Origin: Paenibacillus senegalensis JC66
GTDB lineage: Bacteria > Bacillota > Bacilli > Paenibacillales > NBRC-103111
Assembly: GCF_000285515.1 (NCBI RefSeq)
Contig: NZ_HE610957.1
Coordinates: 916,745 to 980,744, forward strand
Direction: 5' to 3'
DNA: 64,000 nt
Under the pieces are notes generated by a model, which was not told the origin of the DNA, made no database searches, and saw only the letters and a list, made by a program, of their open reading frames with translations. The translations under genes were made by a program, and so were the position numbers. This document shows positions 33,063 to 44,808 of the stretch, in pieces (the first letter of the stretch is position 1; each line of letters opens with the position of its first letter).

Positions 33063-36000
33063 TTAAATAGTCGAGGTATGAGACGGCATGGCGCTGGAAG
33101 AGAAATTGATCGTTTCCAGCATATTCAACAGGGCTTTTACCGTATCCAAGGAGGTCATGCAGACTACCCCATTCTCAACAGCTTCTCTGCGAATCCGGAA
33201 GCCGTCACGCTCCGGCGTTTTCCCTTTGGTCAATGTATTGACAACAAAGTGAGCTTCCCCGTTGCGGATCAGATCGAGAATGTTCGGTGTGCCTTCACTC
33301 AGCTTATTGACCCGATCGACTGTAAGTCCCGCATCGGTGAGCGCCTTGGCTGTTCCGCCGGTGGCCACAATTTTGTACCCGAGTCGTGCGTAGCCCTTCA
33401 TAATATCCACAACTTCCGCCTTGTCCTTCTCTGCAACTGTGCAAATAATCGAGCCGGTTGGCGGAATTTTCATACCGGAGCCAATTAGTCCTTTGTAAAG
33501 GGCCTTTGCAAAGTTAACATCACGTCCCATGACTTCACCCGTCGATTTCATTTCCGGTCCGAGGGTAGTGTCTACACGGCGCAGCTTAGCAAAGGAGAAT
33601 ACAGGCACCTTAACGGAGACATGATCATCCTCTGGCCACAATCCGGTTGAATAGCCCATATCCGCCAGCTTCTTGCCCATAATCAGCTTGGTAGCCACGT
33701 TAGCCATCGGAATGTTCGTCACTTTGCTCAGGAAAGGCACTGTCCGGGAAGAACGCGGGTTCACCTCAATGACATATACCTGTTCGTTGAAGATTACGAA
33801 TTGAATATTGACTAGGCCGACTACTTCAAGACCGCGTGCGATCTTAGTAGTGATCTCTACTATTTGCTGCTTAATGTCTTCCGACAAGGTCTGCGGAGGA
33901 TAGACCGCAATGGAATCCCCGGAGTGTACTCCGGCCCGCTCAACATGCTCCATGATGCCCGGAATCAGGACGGTTTCCTTATCACAAATTGCATCAACCT
34001 CCACTTCTTTTCCTAGCATGTAGCGGTCGATCAGTACCGGATGCTCCGGATTGATTTTAACGGCATATTCCATATAGTTCAGAAGCTCAGCATCGGAATA
34101 TACAATTTCCATAGCGCGGCCGCCTAGTACATAGGAAGGTCTAACCAGTACCGGATAGCCGAATTGCGCAGCTGTATCTACCGCCTCATTGACCGAGGTA
34201 ACCGTACCTCCCGGCGGCTGAGCAATCTCCAGCTTACGCAGCAGTGCCTCAAATTTTTTGCGGTCTTCAGCGGCATCAATGTTTTCCAGATCAGTGCCCA
34301 GGATGCGGACACCGGCTTTAGCCAACGGCCCGGCGAGATTGATCGCTGTTTGACCGCCAAACTGGACGATGACACCGACAGGCTTCTCTCTCTCTATCAC
34401 GTTCATAACATCCTCGAAGAATAAAGGCTCGAAATATAAGCGATCAGAGGTATTAAAGTCCGTCGATACCGTCTCTGGATTATTGTTAATGATAACCGCT
34501 TCGTAACCCGCTTCTTGAATCGCCCACACCGCATGGACGGTGGAGTAGTCGAACTCGATTCCTTGACCGATTCTAATTGGCCCGGAGCCAAGCACGACCA
34601 CCTTCTCTTTCTCCGTATCTTGAACTTCATCCTCAACTTCGTAGGTGGAGTAATAGTAAGGAGTAGTCGCTTCAAACTCGGCAGCACAGGTATCAACCAT
34701 CTTATAAACCGGCTTGATGCCCAGCTCATGGCGCAGCGCTCTAATTTCTGCTTCAGATGTGTAAGCGAACTGCGCATTGGCTGAAGAGCGAATCTCTGCA
34801 ATTGCGCGGTCGGTGAATCCTTTGCGCTTCGCCTGATACAGTACTTCACGTGTCAATTCACTTTGCTGAAGCTCGCTCTCGAAGCGGATCAAGCCTTCCA
34901 GCTTGGTCAGGAACCACCAGTCAATCTTGGTCAGCTCCTGAAGCTTTTCTACTGTGTAGCCTCTGCGGTAAGCCTCCGCAATCAGGAATATCCGCTCATC
35001 GTCCGGCCGGCTCAATCTCAATTCCAGCGTTTCCTCATCGATATGCTCCGCCTCTTTCAGGTACAAGCGATGCACGCCGATTTCCAGGGAGCGGACGGCT
35101 TTGTGAATCGATTCCTCAAATGTGCGGCCGATTGCCATAACTTCTCCCGTTGCTTTCATCTGTGTTCCAAGCTTGCGGTTAGCACTCGTAAACTTGTCGA
35201 AAGGCCAACGCGGAATTTTGGATACGATATAATCGAGCGTCGGCTCAAAGCAAGCGTAAGTTTGGCCCGTTACCGGATTGCGAAGCTCGTCCAGCGTATA
35301 GCCGATCGCAATTTTGGCCGCCATCTTGGCGATCGGATAGCCCGTAGCTTTGGAAGCCAAAGCTGAAGAACGGCTCACCCGCGGGTTCACCTCAATGACA
35401 TAGTATTGGAAGCTATGCGGATCCAAAGCGAACTGTACGTTACAGCCTCCCTCTATGTTCAGGGCGCGGATAATTTTCAAAGAAGCCGAACGCAGCATTT
35501 GGTATTCGCGGTCAGACAGCGTTTGGCTTGGAGCGACAACGATACTATCGCCAGTATGAACTCCTACCGGATCGAAGTTTTCCATGTTACAGACAACGAT
35601 GCAGTTGTCATTAGCGTCCCGCATAACCTCATACTCGACTTCCTTCATGCCGGCAATGCTTTTCTCGATCAAACATTGCCCGATCGGACTGTAACGAATA
35701 CCGGCTTGAACGATCTCAGTCAGTTCTTCACGTGTTGAGGCGATTCCGCCGCCTGTTCCGCCGAGTGTGTAAGCGGGGCGAACAATGATCGGATAACCGA
35801 TCTCTTCGGCAAAATCAATCGCTTCCTGCACGGTTGTAACAATCGTGCTGTCAGGGACAGGCTGCTCCAGCTCTCTCATCAGTTCACGGAATAAATCCCG
35901 GTCTTCCGCTTTCTCGATAGCTGTCAGCTGGGTACCCAGCAGCTTCACGTTCTCTTTTTCCAGAATGCCATGGCGGGCCAGCTCGACTGCCATGTTCAGC

Positions 36001-36284
36001 CCTGTCTGTCCTCCAAGAGTAGGAAGCAGTCCATCCGGGCACTCCTGGCGGATAATTTGCGAGACGAAATCCAGCGTTATCGGTTCGATATAGACCTTAT
36101 CCGCCATTTCGGTATCGGTCATGATCGTGGCGGGGTTGCTGTTAATCAAAACAACTTCCATTCCCTCTTCTTTTAAAGCCTGGCATGCTTGCGTACCAGC
36201 ATAGTCAAACTCGGCGGCCTGTCCGATGACAATGGGACCGGAACCGATGACGAGAATTTTTTTGAGTTCTTTATTTTTCGGCAT
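33063..36284 (-). CDS. carB: Carbamoyl-phosphate synthase, large subunit
   Basis: A 1073-residue protein of full family length with two homologous ATP-grasp halves. The first begins [20 protein letters not shown], the second near residue 555 with [20 protein letters not shown]. The C-terminal MGS-like allosteric domain contains [18 protein letters not shown]. With CarA it makes carbamoyl phosphate from bicarbonate, glutamine and ATP. It overlaps carA by 14 bases. As the copy in the pyr operon it is the pyrimidine-specific pyrAB equivalent. Confidence 0.97.
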   Translation of the reverse strand: MPKNKELKKILVIGSGPIVIGQAAEFDYAGTQACQALKEEGMEVVLINSNPATIMTDTEMADKVYIEPITLDFVSQIIRQECPDGLLPTLGGQTGLNMAVELARHGILEKENVKLLGTQLTAIEKAEDRDLFRELMRELEQPVPDSTIVTTVQEAIDFAEEIGYPIIVRPAYTLGGTGGGIASTREELTEIVQAGIRYSPIGQCLIEKSIAGMKEVEYEVMRDANDNCIVVCNMENFDPVGVHTGDSIVVAPSQTLSDREYQMLRSASLKIIRALNIEGGCNVQFALDPHSFQYYVIEVNPRVSRSSALASKATGYPIAKMAAKIAIGYTLDELRNPVTGQTYACFEPTLDYIVSKIPRWPFDKFTSANRKLGTQMKATGEVMAIGRTFEESIHKAVRSLEIGVHRLYLKEAEHIDEETLELRLSRPDDERIFLIAEAYRRGYTVEKLQELTKIDWWFLTKLEGLIRFESELQQSELTREVLYQAKRKGFTDRAIAEIRSSANAQFAYTSEAEIRALRHELGIKPVYKMVDTCAAEFEATTPYYYSTYEVEDEVQDTEKEKVVVLGSGPIRIGQGIEFDYSTVHAVWAIQEAGYEAVIINNNPETVSTDFNTSDRLYFEPLFFEDVMNVIEREKPVGVIVQFGGQTAINLAGPLAKAGVRILGTDLENIDAAEDRKKFEALLRKLEIAQPPGGTVTSVNEAVDTAAQFGYPVLVRPSYVLGGRAMEIVYSDAELLNYMEYAVKINPEHPVLIDRYMLGKEVEVDAICDKETVLIPGIMEHVERAGVHSGDSIAVYPPQTLSEDIKQQIVEITTKIARGLEVVGLVNIQFVIFNEQVYVIEVNPRSSRTVPFLSKVTNIPMANVATKLIMGKKLADMGYSTGLWPEDDHVSVKVPVFSFAKLRRVDTTLGPEMKSTGEVMGRDVNFAKALYKGLIGSGMKIPPTGSIICTVAEKDKAEVVDIMKGYARLGYKIVATGGTAKALTDAGLTVDRVNKLSEGTPNILDLIRNGEAHFVVNTLTKGKTPERDGFRIRREAVENGVVCMTSLDTVKALLNMLETINFSSSAMPSHTSTI

Positions 36285-37437
36285 ATGCTAATTCTCCTTT
36301 GTTCTCAGCGGAATTTGACTTGGCAGCGGCCAGCATCTTGGCCTGCTGAGGAACTGCCGGCTGCTCTTGCTTAAAGGCCCGGATCATGTCCAGGAAGCGG
36401 TCGAATAAGTAGCTGGAGTCAAAAGGTCCCGGTGCTGCTTCCGGATGGTATTGAACCGAGAATGCAGCATGCTGCTTGTGCTTCAATCCTTCTATCGTGC
36501 CGTCATTATTATTGATATGGGTAACTTCCAGCTCCGTGCCTTCAATCGAATCTTCAAGAACGGTATAGCCATGATTCTGGGAAGTGATATAACAGCGGTT
36601 CGTCAGCAAATCTTTAACCGGGTGGTTACCGCCGCGGTGACCGAACTTCAGCTTGGAAGTGTCGGCTCCACAAGCCAAGGCAAACAGCTGATGTCCAAGG
36701 CAGATTCCAAAAATCGGATATTCGCCGAGCAAGTCCTGAATCATCTTAACGGCATGGGGAACATCTTTGGGATCCCCAGGACCGTTCGAGAGCATAATTC
36801 CGTCCGGATGTATGCGGCGGATTTGTTCCGCGGTTGTGTCATGAGGCACGACGACGATGTTGCAGCCGCGCTTGGACAGATCACGGACAATTCCGCTCTT
36901 GGAGCCAAAATCTACTACAACAACGGTTTCTCCCGGTCCCGGACAGGCATAGCGGCTGTTTGTGGATACTCTGCTGACTTGATCGCGCATAAGCTCCATC
37001 GCATTGAGCTGTTCCTTAAGCTCCTCCACTGGCTTGTTGGAGGTCGTAATAATGCCTTTCATCGTTCCGTGATGGCGCAGGATGCGGGTCAGCATCCGTG
37101 TATCGACTTCGCTGATCCCCAGTATTCCATACTCCTTGAGCAAGCTATCCAAAGTATACTGCGCTCGCCAGTTGCTCGGTATTTCCTCATGCTCGCGAAC
37201 GACGAAGCCGTGCACATAAGGACGGATGGCCTCAAAATCATCCCGCGTAATTCCGTAGTTGCCGATCAGCGGGTAAGTCATTGTCACAATTTGTCCGCAG
37301 TAGGAAGGATCGGACAATACCTCCTGATAACCGGTAATCCCTGTATTGAAAACGACCTCACCCGTTGATTCGCCTTCGCTTCCGAAGGCTTTGCCGGTGA
37401 ACAGCGTTCCATCTTCCAATAGTAATCTCGCCTGCAT
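36271..37437 (-). CDS. carA: Carbamoyl-phosphate synthase, small subunit
   Basis: A 388-residue class I glutamine amidotransferase subunit. The N-terminal CarA domain starts [20 protein letters not shown]. The glutaminase domain has the nucleophile Cys in [15 protein letters not shown] and the His-Glu pair in [11 protein letters not shown]. It hydrolyses glutamine and channels ammonia to CarB. The 129 bases between it and pyrC hold nothing notable. Confidence 0.97.
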   Translation of the reverse strand: MQARLLLEDGTLFTGKAFGSEGESTGEVVFNTGITGYQEVLSDPSYCGQIVTMTYPLIGNYGITRDDFEAIRPYVHGFVVREHEEIPSNWRAQYTLDSLLKEYGILGISEVDTRMLTRILRHHGTMKGIITTSNKPVEELKEQLNAMELMRDQVSRVSTNSRYACPGPGETVVVVDFGSKSGIVRDLSKRGCNIVVVPHDTTAEQIRRIHPDGIMLSNGPGDPKDVPHAVKMIQDLLGEYPIFGICLGHQLFALACGADTSKLKFGHRGGNHPVKDLLTNRCYITSQNHGYTVLEDSIEGTELEVTHINNNDGTIEGLKHKQHAAFSVQYHPEAAPGPFDSSYLFDRFLDMIRAFKQEQPAVPQQAKMLAAAKSNSAENKGELAYAEK

Positions 37438-37565
37438 GTTTATCTCTCCTTCAGTTGTGTAGCATTTCCGTTTAGCCCTCGAAAGGTTGTGTTCCGAGCT
37501 TTGCTGATCTTATCTATCTTAGCACCCAGTCCTTGCCTGAACCCGATTCCGATTCCTGCTGCAGC

Positions 37566-38855
37566 TTATTCTGACCATACGACCTTGCCGTTAACGATGG
37601 TGGCAGCAGGCCAGCCCTGCAAGCTCCAGCCAGTAAACGGTGTATTGCGTCCTTTGCTAAGGAACTGTGCGGGATCTACAACCTGCTCCTTGTTCAAATC
37701 TATCAGCACCAAATCAGCTGGAGCCCCTTCGGCCAGCGTGCCTTGAGCCAGACCGAACACTTCAGCCGGCTTGCGTGTCATTTTATCCAGGAGAAAACTC
37801 AGCGTCCAACGCCCGGTCAATACAAACTTCGTATAGAGCAGCGGGAAGGCTGTTTCGAATCCGACTATGCCGAAGGGGGCTGCCTGCATCCCTTTAGCTT
37901 TCTCCTCCTCGCTATGGGGAGCATGATCGGTCACAATGATGTCAATCGTGCCATCCTCCAGCGCTTCAATACAAGCTTGCACATCACGCGGGCTTCTAAG
38001 CGGCGGATTCATCTTCCAATTAGCATCCAGGCCCGGAATATCTTCATCCGAAAGCACCAGATGATGCGGGCAAACCTCTGCTGTTACCTTGATGCCCAGC
38101 TGCTTCGCCTGACGGATTAAGCGGATAGATTGCTCGGTACTTACATGACACACATGGTAATGGACTCCCGTAGCTTCCGCCAGCAAAATGTCCCGCCCAA
38201 CATGTATCGCTTCTGATTCGTTGGGAATGCCCTTCAGTCCGTGCTTGCGTGCAAAGGCTCCATCTGTTACCGGCGCCCCCTCGACCAAGGTATTGTCTTC
38301 ACAGTGAGCGATGATCGGCATGCCGAGCGAGGCTGCTTTGGCCATCGCGTCCTTCATCATCTGCGCGCTCTGTACACCCACTCCGTCATCCGTAAAGGCG
38401 AAAGCCCCGGCGTCTCTTAAGGCCGCAAAATCGGTTAATTCCCGCCCCAGCTCATTTTTCGTAATGCTGGCGTACGTTATTACGTTCACGATACCTTCCT
38501 GCTCCGCTTTTTCCTTAACAAAGTGAACCGTCTTAGGTGTATCGATTACCGGACGCGTATTCGGCATGCAGGCAATCGTGGTAAATCCGCCTCTGGCAGC
38601 AGATCGGGTCCCCGTCGCTATCGTTTCCTTATATTCGAATCCCGGCTCGCGAAGATGAACGTGCATATCGATTAATCCCGGTGCTGCAAGCTTGCCTTGT
38701 GCGTCTATGACCTCATGGCCTTCGGTCTGTCCGCCGTCTTCGGCAGAACCGCCTGTGATGATGCGGGCAATCTTTCCTTCTTCTATATAAATCTTTGCGG
38801 CGATTTGTTCATTTTGTTCATTCAGCAGCTTGCTGTTAATAATCCAAATTCCCAT
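37566..38855 (-). CDS. pyrC: Dihydroorotase
   Basis: A 429-residue class I dihydroorotase closing carbamoyl aspartate to dihydroorotate. Zinc ligands are in GLIDMHVHLREPGFEYKET, the middle HCED and CHVS histidines, and the catalytic Asp in IIVTDHAPHSEEEK. Full length. Follows pyrB after 44 bases. Confidence 0.96.
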   Translation of the reverse strand: MGIWIINSKLLNEQNEQIAAKIYIEEGKIARIITGGSAEDGGQTEGHEVIDAQGKLAAPGLIDMHVHLREPGFEYKETIATGTRSAARGGFTTIACMPNTRPVIDTPKTVHFVKEKAEQEGIVNVITYASITKNELGRELTDFAALRDAGAFAFTDDGVGVQSAQMMKDAMAKAASLGMPIIAHCEDNTLVEGAPVTDGAFARKHGLKGIPNESEAIHVGRDILLAEATGVHYHVCHVSTEQSIRLIRQAKQLGIKVTAEVCPHHLVLSDEDIPGLDANWKMNPPLRSPRDVQACIEALEDGTIDIIVTDHAPHSEEEKAKGMQAAPFGIVGFETAFPLLYTKFVLTGRWTLSFLLDKMTRKPAEVFGLAQGTLAEGAPADLVLIDLNKEQVVDPAQFLSKGRNTPFTGWSLQGWPAATIVNGKVVWSE

Positions 38856-38899
38856 CTTCTACCTCCATTAATCGGTATCCGTCTTGGTACTCCTCAATA

Positions 38900-39808
38900 T
38901 TAGCTAAGCGCTCTTTCGGTAACCGCCATGCGGATCGGCACTCCGTTTTGCATTTGCGTGAAGATTTTGGCCCTTGGATGCTCAACCAGTTCATCATCGA
39001 TCTCGACGTTGCGGTTCACCGGAGCCGGATGCATGATAATAGCATGATCCTTAAGCAGCTTTTCCCGCTCCACGGTCAGCCCATATTGGCTGCGGTACTC
39101 TTCCGCCGAGGCCAGCTTGCCGTGCTCATGGCGCTCCAGTTGAACTCTGAGCATCATGACCACATCGGCCTGCAGTGCTTCATCCATGGAGACGTAGTCG
39201 ACTTCATCCGCGAGTTCAAGCGCCCGCATGTTGTCAGGAGCGCAGAAGCGGACCTTCGCTCCGACTGCTTTGAGCGCCCACAGGTTCGAGCGGGCCACCC
39301 GGCTGTGCTGTATGTCACCAATAATCGATACGCTCAAGCCCTGGAGGGAGCCGAAATGCTGTCTCATTGTATAAAGGTCCAGCAGCGCCTGCGTAGGATG
39401 CTCGTTGTTGCCATCACCGGCGTTAATTAGCGGAATGCTTACCTGGCGGGCGATATGCTCCAGCACTCCACTAGGCTTCAAGCGGATGACACCGGCGTCA
39501 ATCCCCATCGATTCCAACGTTCTGACGGTATCGTAGATTGATTCTCCTTTTTCCACACTGGAAACCGCCGCAGTAAAATTCAGCACCTGCATCCCCAGTC
39601 TTTTTTGCGCCATTTCAAAGGAAAACCGTGTTCTTGTGCTGTTTTCAAAAAACATATTGGCGACAAACCGTCCGCTTAAGTGACTGGTTTGCTTTTGAGG
39701 ATAATTTGCCCAGTACTCGGCCCGGTCAAGAATCGACTCAATCTCCTCTTTTCCCATCCCTTTCAATCCGAGCAAATGCCTGTCCTGCCACGTTTTCAAT
39801 TGTGCCAC
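38900..39808 (-). CDS. pyrB: Aspartate carbamoyltransferase catalytic subunit
   Basis: A 302-residue enzyme forming carbamoyl aspartate. The carbamoyl-phosphate motif is FFENSTRTRFSFEMA and the second-domain motif is HPAPVNRNVEIDDELV. No regulatory pyrI follows, as is usual in Firmicutes. It follows pyrR after 14 bases without a second attenuator or a uracil permease gene between them. Confidence 0.96.
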   Translation of the reverse strand: MAQLKTWQDRHLLGLKGMGKEEIESILDRAEYWANYPQKQTSHLSGRFVANMFFENSTRTRFSFEMAQKRLGMQVLNFTAAVSSVEKGESIYDTVRTLESMGIDAGVIRLKPSGVLEHIARQVSIPLINAGDGNNEHPTQALLDLYTMRQHFGSLQGLSVSIIGDIQHSRVARSNLWALKAVGAKVRFCAPDNMRALELADEVDYVSMDEALQADVVMMLRVQLERHEHGKLASAEEYRSQYGLTVEREKLLKDHAIIMHPAPVNRNVEIDDELVEHPRAKIFTQMQNGVPIRMAVTERALS

Positions 39809-39822
39809 GGTGATCAGCTCCC

Positions 39823-40560
<738 letters not shown>

Positions 40561-40629
40561 TGTTCAATCTGTTCGTTCACCTTGCCAGCCTCACGGGACT
40601 GTCTTTAAAGGCGCTATTCGACTAACAGA

Positions 40630-40658
40630 ATTATCCCATTTTCGACATTAGAAGTCAA
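40630..40658 (-). promoter_or_regulatory. Sigma-A promoter of the pyr operon
   Basis: Minus strand TTGACT (40653-40658), 17-base spacer, GATAAT (40630-40635). The start lies about 65 bases before the PyrR-binding hairpin. Confidence 0.8.
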
Positions 40659-40674
40659 TAGATGTTTTTTATAA

Positions 40675-41916
40675 TTAAAATTCAAATTTCACATCAGTTA
40701 AACGGCGTTTGATTTCGTCAATGACCCGCTTCTCTTCCTCTTCCCCATTTGCTTGGAAGGTAACGGAAAAACGTACGAAACGGCCGGCGTCATCCCAAGG
40801 CACCGTAGAGATGAGCTTTTCTCTGATCAAATATTGCGAGAAGTCCTCCCCGCTTTCAAAGCGCTGTCCGCCTTCAATCCCTTTCGGCGCTTCCACATAT
40901 AGGAAGAATGAGCCTTTCGGCTTTTCCGCCGTAAACCCGATCTCATTAAGGGCAGCTACCAGCATATCGTGACGGCGGGAATATTTCTCAGCAATTTTTT
41001 CGGTGATTTGCGGATTGTCCAAGCCATAAGCTGCAGCTTTTTGAATAGCGATGAACTGGCCGGAATCATTGTTGTCCTTGACGTCACCAAACGCTTTGAC
41101 TACGAGCGGATTACCGGCAATAAAACCAATTCTCCAGCCAGTCATATTGTAGGATTTGGATAAGGAGTGAAGTTCTACACCAACTTCTTTAGCACCGGGT
41201 ACGGATAAGAAGCTGAGCGGCTTCAAGCCGTCATAAGTGAGGGCCGAATAGGGAGCGTCGTGAACCACTACGATATCATGCTTTTTCGCGAACTCGACAA
41301 CTTTGGCGAAAAAGGCCTCTGTCGCACTTGCTCCGGTCGGATTGTTAGGATAATTCAGATAGAGCAGCTTTGCTTTTTGGCAAATGTCTGCTGGAATGGA
41401 ATCGAGGTCTGGGAGAAAATTGTTTTCTTTAGTCAGCTGAACATTGTACACTTCGCCGCCTAAATATTTCGTATGCGTACCAAGCACCGGGTAACCGGGC
41501 ACAGTCATGATCGTAACATCGCCGGGATTGATAAAGCAGCTGGGCAGCATAGCTAATGCAGGCTTCGAACCGATCGAGTGCAAAATTTCCGTATCTGCAT
41601 CGATTCCTTCAACGCCGAACACGTTTTTCAGATAACGGGCTGCCGCTTCTTTGAATTCGGCAATTCCATTGTCAGCATAGCCGCGGTTCTCCGGCTTCGC
41701 CGCTTCCTCTGCCAGCTTTCTTACGATGCCCTCGTCAGCCATTTCATCCGGCTCGCCTACACCCAAGTCGAGCAGCTCTACATCGGGATGCTCCTTGCGC
41801 GCCGCGGCTTTCGCTCTTTTAATTTTTTCAAACTTGTAAATGGCCGTTCCTTTGCCATAATTCGATCCGCCAATTCTTTCAGCGAACAATGATTGAATGT
41901 AACTTTCTTGACTCAT
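40675..41916 (-). CDS. dapL: LL-diaminopimelate aminotransferase-like
   Basis: A 413-residue PLP-dependent class I/II aminotransferase. The PLP lysine is in HSLSKSYNMTGWRIGF, with LLDLGVGEPDEMADEG, NYPNNPTGASATEAFF and HDAPYSALTYDG. The overall pattern fits the DapL group, which makes LL-diaminopimelate from tetrahydrodipicolinate in one step for lysine and peptidoglycan. B. subtilis uses the acetylated route instead. A different aminotransferase specificity cannot be excluded. It stands alone: gaps of 94 and 169 bases separate it from the pyr promoter and from rluD. Confidence 0.78.
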   Translation of the reverse strand: MSQESYIQSLFAERIGGSNYGKGTAIYKFEKIKRAKAAARKEHPDVELLDLGVGEPDEMADEGIVRKLAEEAAKPENRGYADNGIAEFKEAAARYLKNVFGVEGIDADTEILHSIGSKPALAMLPSCFINPGDVTIMTVPGYPVLGTHTKYLGGEVYNVQLTKENNFLPDLDSIPADICQKAKLLYLNYPNNPTGASATEAFFAKVVEFAKKHDIVVVHDAPYSALTYDGLKPLSFLSVPGAKEVGVELHSLSKSYNMTGWRIGFIAGNPLVVKAFGDVKDNNDSGQFIAIQKAAAYGLDNPQITEKIAEKYSRRHDMLVAALNEIGFTAEKPKGSFFLYVEAPKGIEGGQRFESGEDFSQYLIREKLISTVPWDDAGRFVRFSVTFQANGEEEEKRVIDEIKRRLTDVKFEF

Positions 41917-42085
41917 CAGGCATGTCTCCTTTTACGAATTCAAAAAATAAATGACTCTTTTGTCCACCACCAATCATAATAACGCATTATAGCGCAGAAA
42001 TTAAGTTTTTTTTTGATTTTTACGGATAAATCGCCATTTTCTTACAAGTCATGTCAGGTTTCCTTCCGTAATTTGCCTTATCTGC

Positions 42086-43039
42086 CTACTGATGCCTTAA
42101 TCTTTGCAGGAGCTTGTTCATATCATCAGGAAGGGGGGCTTCAAATTCCAGCCATTTCCCGGATCGGGGATGCTCAAATCCGAGTACACCAGCATGCAGT
42201 GCTTGTCCTGTAATACCGCTTCGTTTACTATGGCTGTACACCGGATCTCCCACAATTGGATGTCCGATATATTTCATATGAACGCGAATTTGGTGCGTCC
42301 TTCCGGTTTCGAGCTTTAATTCCAACAAACAATGATTTTTCATCTGCTCCAATAGCACAAAATGAGTTACTGCATGCTTACTGTTGCGGTCAGTAACCGT
42401 AAACAGCTTGCGGTCCGACGGATCCCGTCCTATCGGCGCTTCTATCGTCCCCTGCTCGTGGCTGACCGTCCCGTGTACAATAGCTTTGTATTTTCTGTTT
42501 ACGGAATGCTCTTTCAGCTGGGCAGCCAAGCTCGCGTGTGCCTTGTCGTTTTTGGCGGCCATCAGCAAGCCTGACGTGTCCTTGTCGATCCGGTGAACAA
42601 TCCCCGGCCTTAACACTCCGTTAATTCCGGACAAATCCTTGCAGTGATACAGCAGCGCATTGACTAAAGTACCGGAAGCATGCCCAGGAGCCGGGTGCAC
42701 AACCATTCCCCGCGGCTTATTGACCACAATCACATCACTGTCTTCATATACTACATCAAGCGCTATGTCCTCAGGTTCAATAGAAAGCTCCTCGGGCTCG
42801 GGGATCTGGAGTAGCAACCGGTCGTCCAGTTGAAGCTTGTAATTGGGTTTGACCTGCTTCTCGTTGACCAGCACATGTCCGCTGCGAATCCAGTCCTGGA
42901 TCTGGGTACGGGATACATCCTCTTCCATAAATCCGCTGATCCATTTGTCTATCCGCTCACCGGCCTCACTGCCGGCAACCAGCCATTCCATCGTGCGTTC
43001 TTCACTCTCATAAGTCTGCGTTGGATAGGAATCGCTCAC
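42086..43039 (-). CDS. ylyB: Pseudouridine synthase, RluD family (YlyB)
   Basis: A 317-residue enzyme with an N-terminal S4 RNA-binding domain (about residues 17-75) and an RluA/RluD catalytic domain. The catalytic Asp is in GIVHRIDKDTSGLLMAAKN and LETGRTHQIRVHMKYIGHP follows. It isomerises uridines in 23S rRNA. It overlaps lspA by 4 bases (ATGA). This lspA-ylyB-(pyrR) order is as in B. subtilis. Confidence 0.94.
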   Translation of the reverse strand: MSDSYPTQTYESEERTMEWLVAGSEAGERIDKWISGFMEEDVSRTQIQDWIRSGHVLVNEKQVKPNYKLQLDDRLLLQIPEPEELSIEPEDIALDVVYEDSDVIVVNKPRGMVVHPAPGHASGTLVNALLYHCKDLSGINGVLRPGIVHRIDKDTSGLLMAAKNDKAHASLAAQLKEHSVNRKYKAIVHGTVSHEQGTIEAPIGRDPSDRKLFTVTDRNSKHAVTHFVLLEQMKNHCLLELKLETGRTHQIRVHMKYIGHPIVGDPVYSHSKRSGITGQALHAGVLGFEHPRSGKWLEFEAPLPDDMNKLLQRLRHQ

Positions 43040-43578
43040 TTCATTCCCCCCTCTTCCTCAGCCTGTTCCCCCAGGGGGCCACCGCCTTTTAATGCTTTTT
43101 GTTCCCTGCGCCATGAGATGAAAGATTCGGCAATAACCAAAAAGACCCCTACAACAATAGCCGCATCCGCCACATTAAAAATTGCAAACGTATAATCAAC
43201 CCACTGGCCGAACCAATTAAATTGGAAACGAAACTTCAAAAAGTCCACAACTTCGCCAAACAACAAACGGTCGATAAAATTACCAATCGCTCCCCCCAAC
43301 AACAGGGCTAAGGCAAATGGCAAAAACTTCTTCTTCTCTTTAAGCAAACGAGTCATGTAAATGATAATAGCTACAACCACGACTGTAGTGGTCACGATGA
43401 AGAACCAGCGCTGCCCCTCCAATATTCCGAAAGCGGCACCTGTATTGCGATGAGATGTAATTTGGAAAAAATCACCCAGAACGGGAATCGTATCGCCAAG
43501 CTCCATATTATTTACAATCAATCGCTTGGTGAATTGATCCAGAGCAATGACAATAATGGCAATAAGATAATAAATCAA
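43036..43578 (-). CDS. lspA: Signal peptidase II
   Basis: A 180-residue membrane aspartic protease that cleaves lipoprotein signal peptides. Four hydrophobic helices are seen. Conserved motifs are LDQFTKRL, SHRNTGAAFGIL, the first catalytic Asp in GNFIDRLLFGEVVDF and the second in FNVADAAIVVG. The C-terminal tail is hydrophilic and slightly long. Divergent from the DksA-like gene. Confidence 0.96.
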   Translation of the reverse strand: MIYYLIAIIVIALDQFTKRLIVNNMELGDTIPVLGDFFQITSHRNTGAAFGILEGQRWFFIVTTTVVVVAIIIYMTRLLKEKKKFLPFALALLLGGAIGNFIDRLLFGEVVDFLKFRFQFNWFGQWVDYTFAIFNVADAAIVVGVFLVIAESFISWRREQKALKGGGPLGEQAEEEGGMK

Positions 43579-43692
43579 CGAGATAGTCCTCCCGATCCTA
43601 AATTTATGTCTAACTACAAGGAATTACCTTCATTAAACTGCTTCTTTTTCGCAAACAATAGGCCAAGTACCTATCCAGAAGGGGGATATCTT

Positions 43693-44429
43693 ATGCCAAC
43701 CTTAACGGCTGAACAAAAAACGAGTTGAGGCAGCAGCTGCAAATCCAATTAAACGAACTGAAACAGCAGTTAGACCATAACGAAAAGTTCGGCTTGTCCG
43801 AATCGCTTGGCCGACAAACAGCCGAATTATCCTCGTATGACAATCATCCTGCAGACCTCGGCAGCGAACTGTATGAACGTGAAAAAGACCTGGCTCTAAT
43901 GGATCATGCTGAGCGAGCTATTATGGAAGTCGAACAAGCACTGGTCAAGCTTGATACAGACAGCTATGGCCGATGTGCGGTCTGCGGGCAGGCCATTCCT
44001 TGGGAAAGGCTGATGGCTGTCCCTACTACATTATACTGTAAAACTCATGCCAGCCAAAAGTCTGTTTCCGATTACCGGCCAGTCGAGGAAGAAGAACTTG
44101 ACCCTCCATTCGGCCGCACCAGCTTGGACGAACAGTCCAGCTATAATGGCTTTGATGGTGAAGATGCCTGGCAAATTGTCGAGCAATGGGGCACCTCGAA
44201 TACACCCGCCATGGCGGAGTATCCTAGGCCGGACAGCTATGACGATATGGAAATAGAATCCGAAGAAAATGATGGCTACGTTGAAGATCTGGAGAGCTTT
44301 CTGGCAACCGATATTTATGGTCGGCACGTAACCGTTGTTCGAAATAAGGCGTACAAACATTATATGGAGCAAGGTGAAGGAGATCCGCTTCTTGAGCCCG
44401 ATGATGAAGCAACGGCCGGCGAATTTTAA
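43693..44429 (+). CDS. yteA: DksA/TraR-type zinc-finger protein, frameshifted near start
   Basis: A YlyA/YteA-like protein with an N-terminal coiled coil and a DksA-type zinc finger RCAVCGQAIPWERLMAVPTT followed by Cys and His, in the expected place between ileS and lspA. The natural start is ATG 43693 with AAGGGGG at 43679-43685, but that frame stops after 11 codons (MPTLTAEQKTS). The main frame (TTG 43725 onward, 234 residues) has no ribosome binding site of its own. One extra A in the A6 tract at 43715-43720 would join them as MPTLTAEQKNELRQQLQ. So this is either a sequencing error, a recent indel or slippage-dependent expression. B. subtilis YlyA binds RNA polymerase. Confidence 0.8.
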
Positions 44430-44470
44430 TGCCGGCCTTGCTCTTCTAAAATACGGATCCGGCCTTAATC

Positions 44471-44797
44471 TTAATAAGGCCGCCCATTTAGCTGAGCTTG
44501 AACTTGCTTCACAATCTCAGCAATATAATCACCGATAATCGGCAAGTCTAATGCCCCCAGCGCCTGCAGCACATAGACGAGAGTTGAGGTTAGCAGCGTA
44601 AAGCCGATTGCGATCCCTACCCCTCTGGCCACACCTCCGATTAAATGGTTGAACAAAAGCCGTTTTGGATTTTCAATCAGCTGTACGTATTCAGCGAACC
44701 GGGCTTTTTCCAGGTTGAAAGCCAATTTATCAATTCTATCGATTAATTGGGCAATCATGCGGTTCTGTTCATTATTATCATCATTCGGTTTGGCCAT
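44471..44797 (-). CDS. DUF5665 membrane protein
   Basis: A 108-residue protein with a charged N-terminus, then RLLFNHLIGGVARGVGIAIG and FTLLTSTLVYVLQALGALDL as hydrophobic segments. This matches the DUF5665 family found next to ileS in Paenibacillaceae. The ATG at 44797 has AAGGGGAG upstream; the longer frame overlaps ileS and lacks a site. Function unknown. It follows ileS by 11 bases and is probably cotranscribed. Confidence 0.8.
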   Translation of the reverse strand: MAKPNDDNNEQNRMIAQLIDRIDKLAFNLEKARFAEYVQLIENPKRLLFNHLIGGVARGVGIAIGFTLLTSTLVYVLQALGALDLPIIGDYIAEIVKQVQAQLNGRPY

Positions 44798-44808
44798 AGT
44801 ATCTCCCC

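Noticed and set aside
36445-37368. 307-codon ORF antisense to carA
   Set aside because: carA on the other strand has full family length and motifs; the antisense frame is a codon-bias shadow. The same applies to the 252-codon frame antisense to ileS at 46258-47016.
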